From Methylococcaceae bacterium (GTDB taxonomy: Bacteria; Pseudomonadota; Gammaproteobacteria; Methylococcales; Methylomonadaceae), in the NCBI GenBank assembly GCA_947484105.1, contig CANKON010000097.1, forward strand, positions 1 to 5,951: a DNA stretch of 5,951 nucleotides, read 5' to 3'. Position numbers and translations under genes: made by a program. Shown piece after piece: positions 5,899 to 5,951 of this stretch. The notes under the pieces are model-generated. The model was not told the origin of the DNA and did not search any database. It worked only from the letters and a program-made list of their open reading frames with translations. Every line of letters starts with the position of its first letter. Within the stretch, counting starts at the first letter, position 1.

Positions 5899-5951
5899 GC
5901 CTAAAATTAGATAGTCTAATCAACCGTAAAACGTAACATTTTAATGATTAC
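5899..5951. other. intergenic tail with a short inverted repeat
   Basis: Past the terminator, 53 nt of AT-rich sequence run to the window edge without a coding region. They contain the perfect inverted repeat ATTAGA-TAG-TCTAAT (5906-5920), which could be an operator of a gene beyond the edge or chance in AT-rich DNA. Confidence 0.3.

Overview
The window most likely comes from the chromosome of an aerobic C1-utilising gammaproteobacterium, probably a Methylococcales-type methanotroph. The evidence is a bacterial formaldehyde-activating enzyme (Fae) at the right end, a CitG-like protein directly upstream of it, an NAD-type isocitrate dehydrogenase, and a TrhP/YegQ protein very close to the enterobacterial one. 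Base composition is AT-rich throughout. The organism is inferred from gene content and protein resemblance, not from a database search.

There are two divergent blocks. The left block (1-4304, minus strand) reads, in transcription order: NAD-dependent isocitrate dehydrogenase (4304-3288), an unrecognised 188-aa protein (3266-2700), the U32-family tRNA hydroxylation protein TrhP (2640-1291), an unrecognised 111-aa protein (1275-940), and the N-terminal 283 residues of a periplasmic N-acetylmuramoyl-L-alanine amidase of the AmiB/AmiC type (849-1, cut by the window edge). Gaps of 21, 59 and 15 nt suggest that the first four may be co-transcribed. The 59-nt gap carries a strong 8-bp GC-rich hairpin without a T-run. 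The amidase follows a 90-nt gap and may have its own promoter.

The right block (4387-5829, plus strand) holds a 289-aa CitG-family protein and, 57 nt downstream, fae, followed by a textbook Rho-independent terminator (5867-5898). Fae condenses formaldehyde with tetrahydromethanopterin (H4MPT), the entry step of the H4MPT-linked formaldehyde oxidation route. The CitG-like protein has no citrate lyase context here. Its pairing with fae suggests a role connected to C1 metabolism or its cofactors, but its substrate cannot be read from sequence.

An 82-nt intergenic region (4305-4386) separates the two blocks and must hold the start signals for both directions. It contains a tandem 9-bp direct repeat and a small perfect palindrome. 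I saw no mobile element, CRISPR array, tRNA or rRNA. The most noteworthy items are the CitG-fae pairing, the two alternative fae starts, the two unrecognised proteins flanking trhP, and the hairpin next to trhP.
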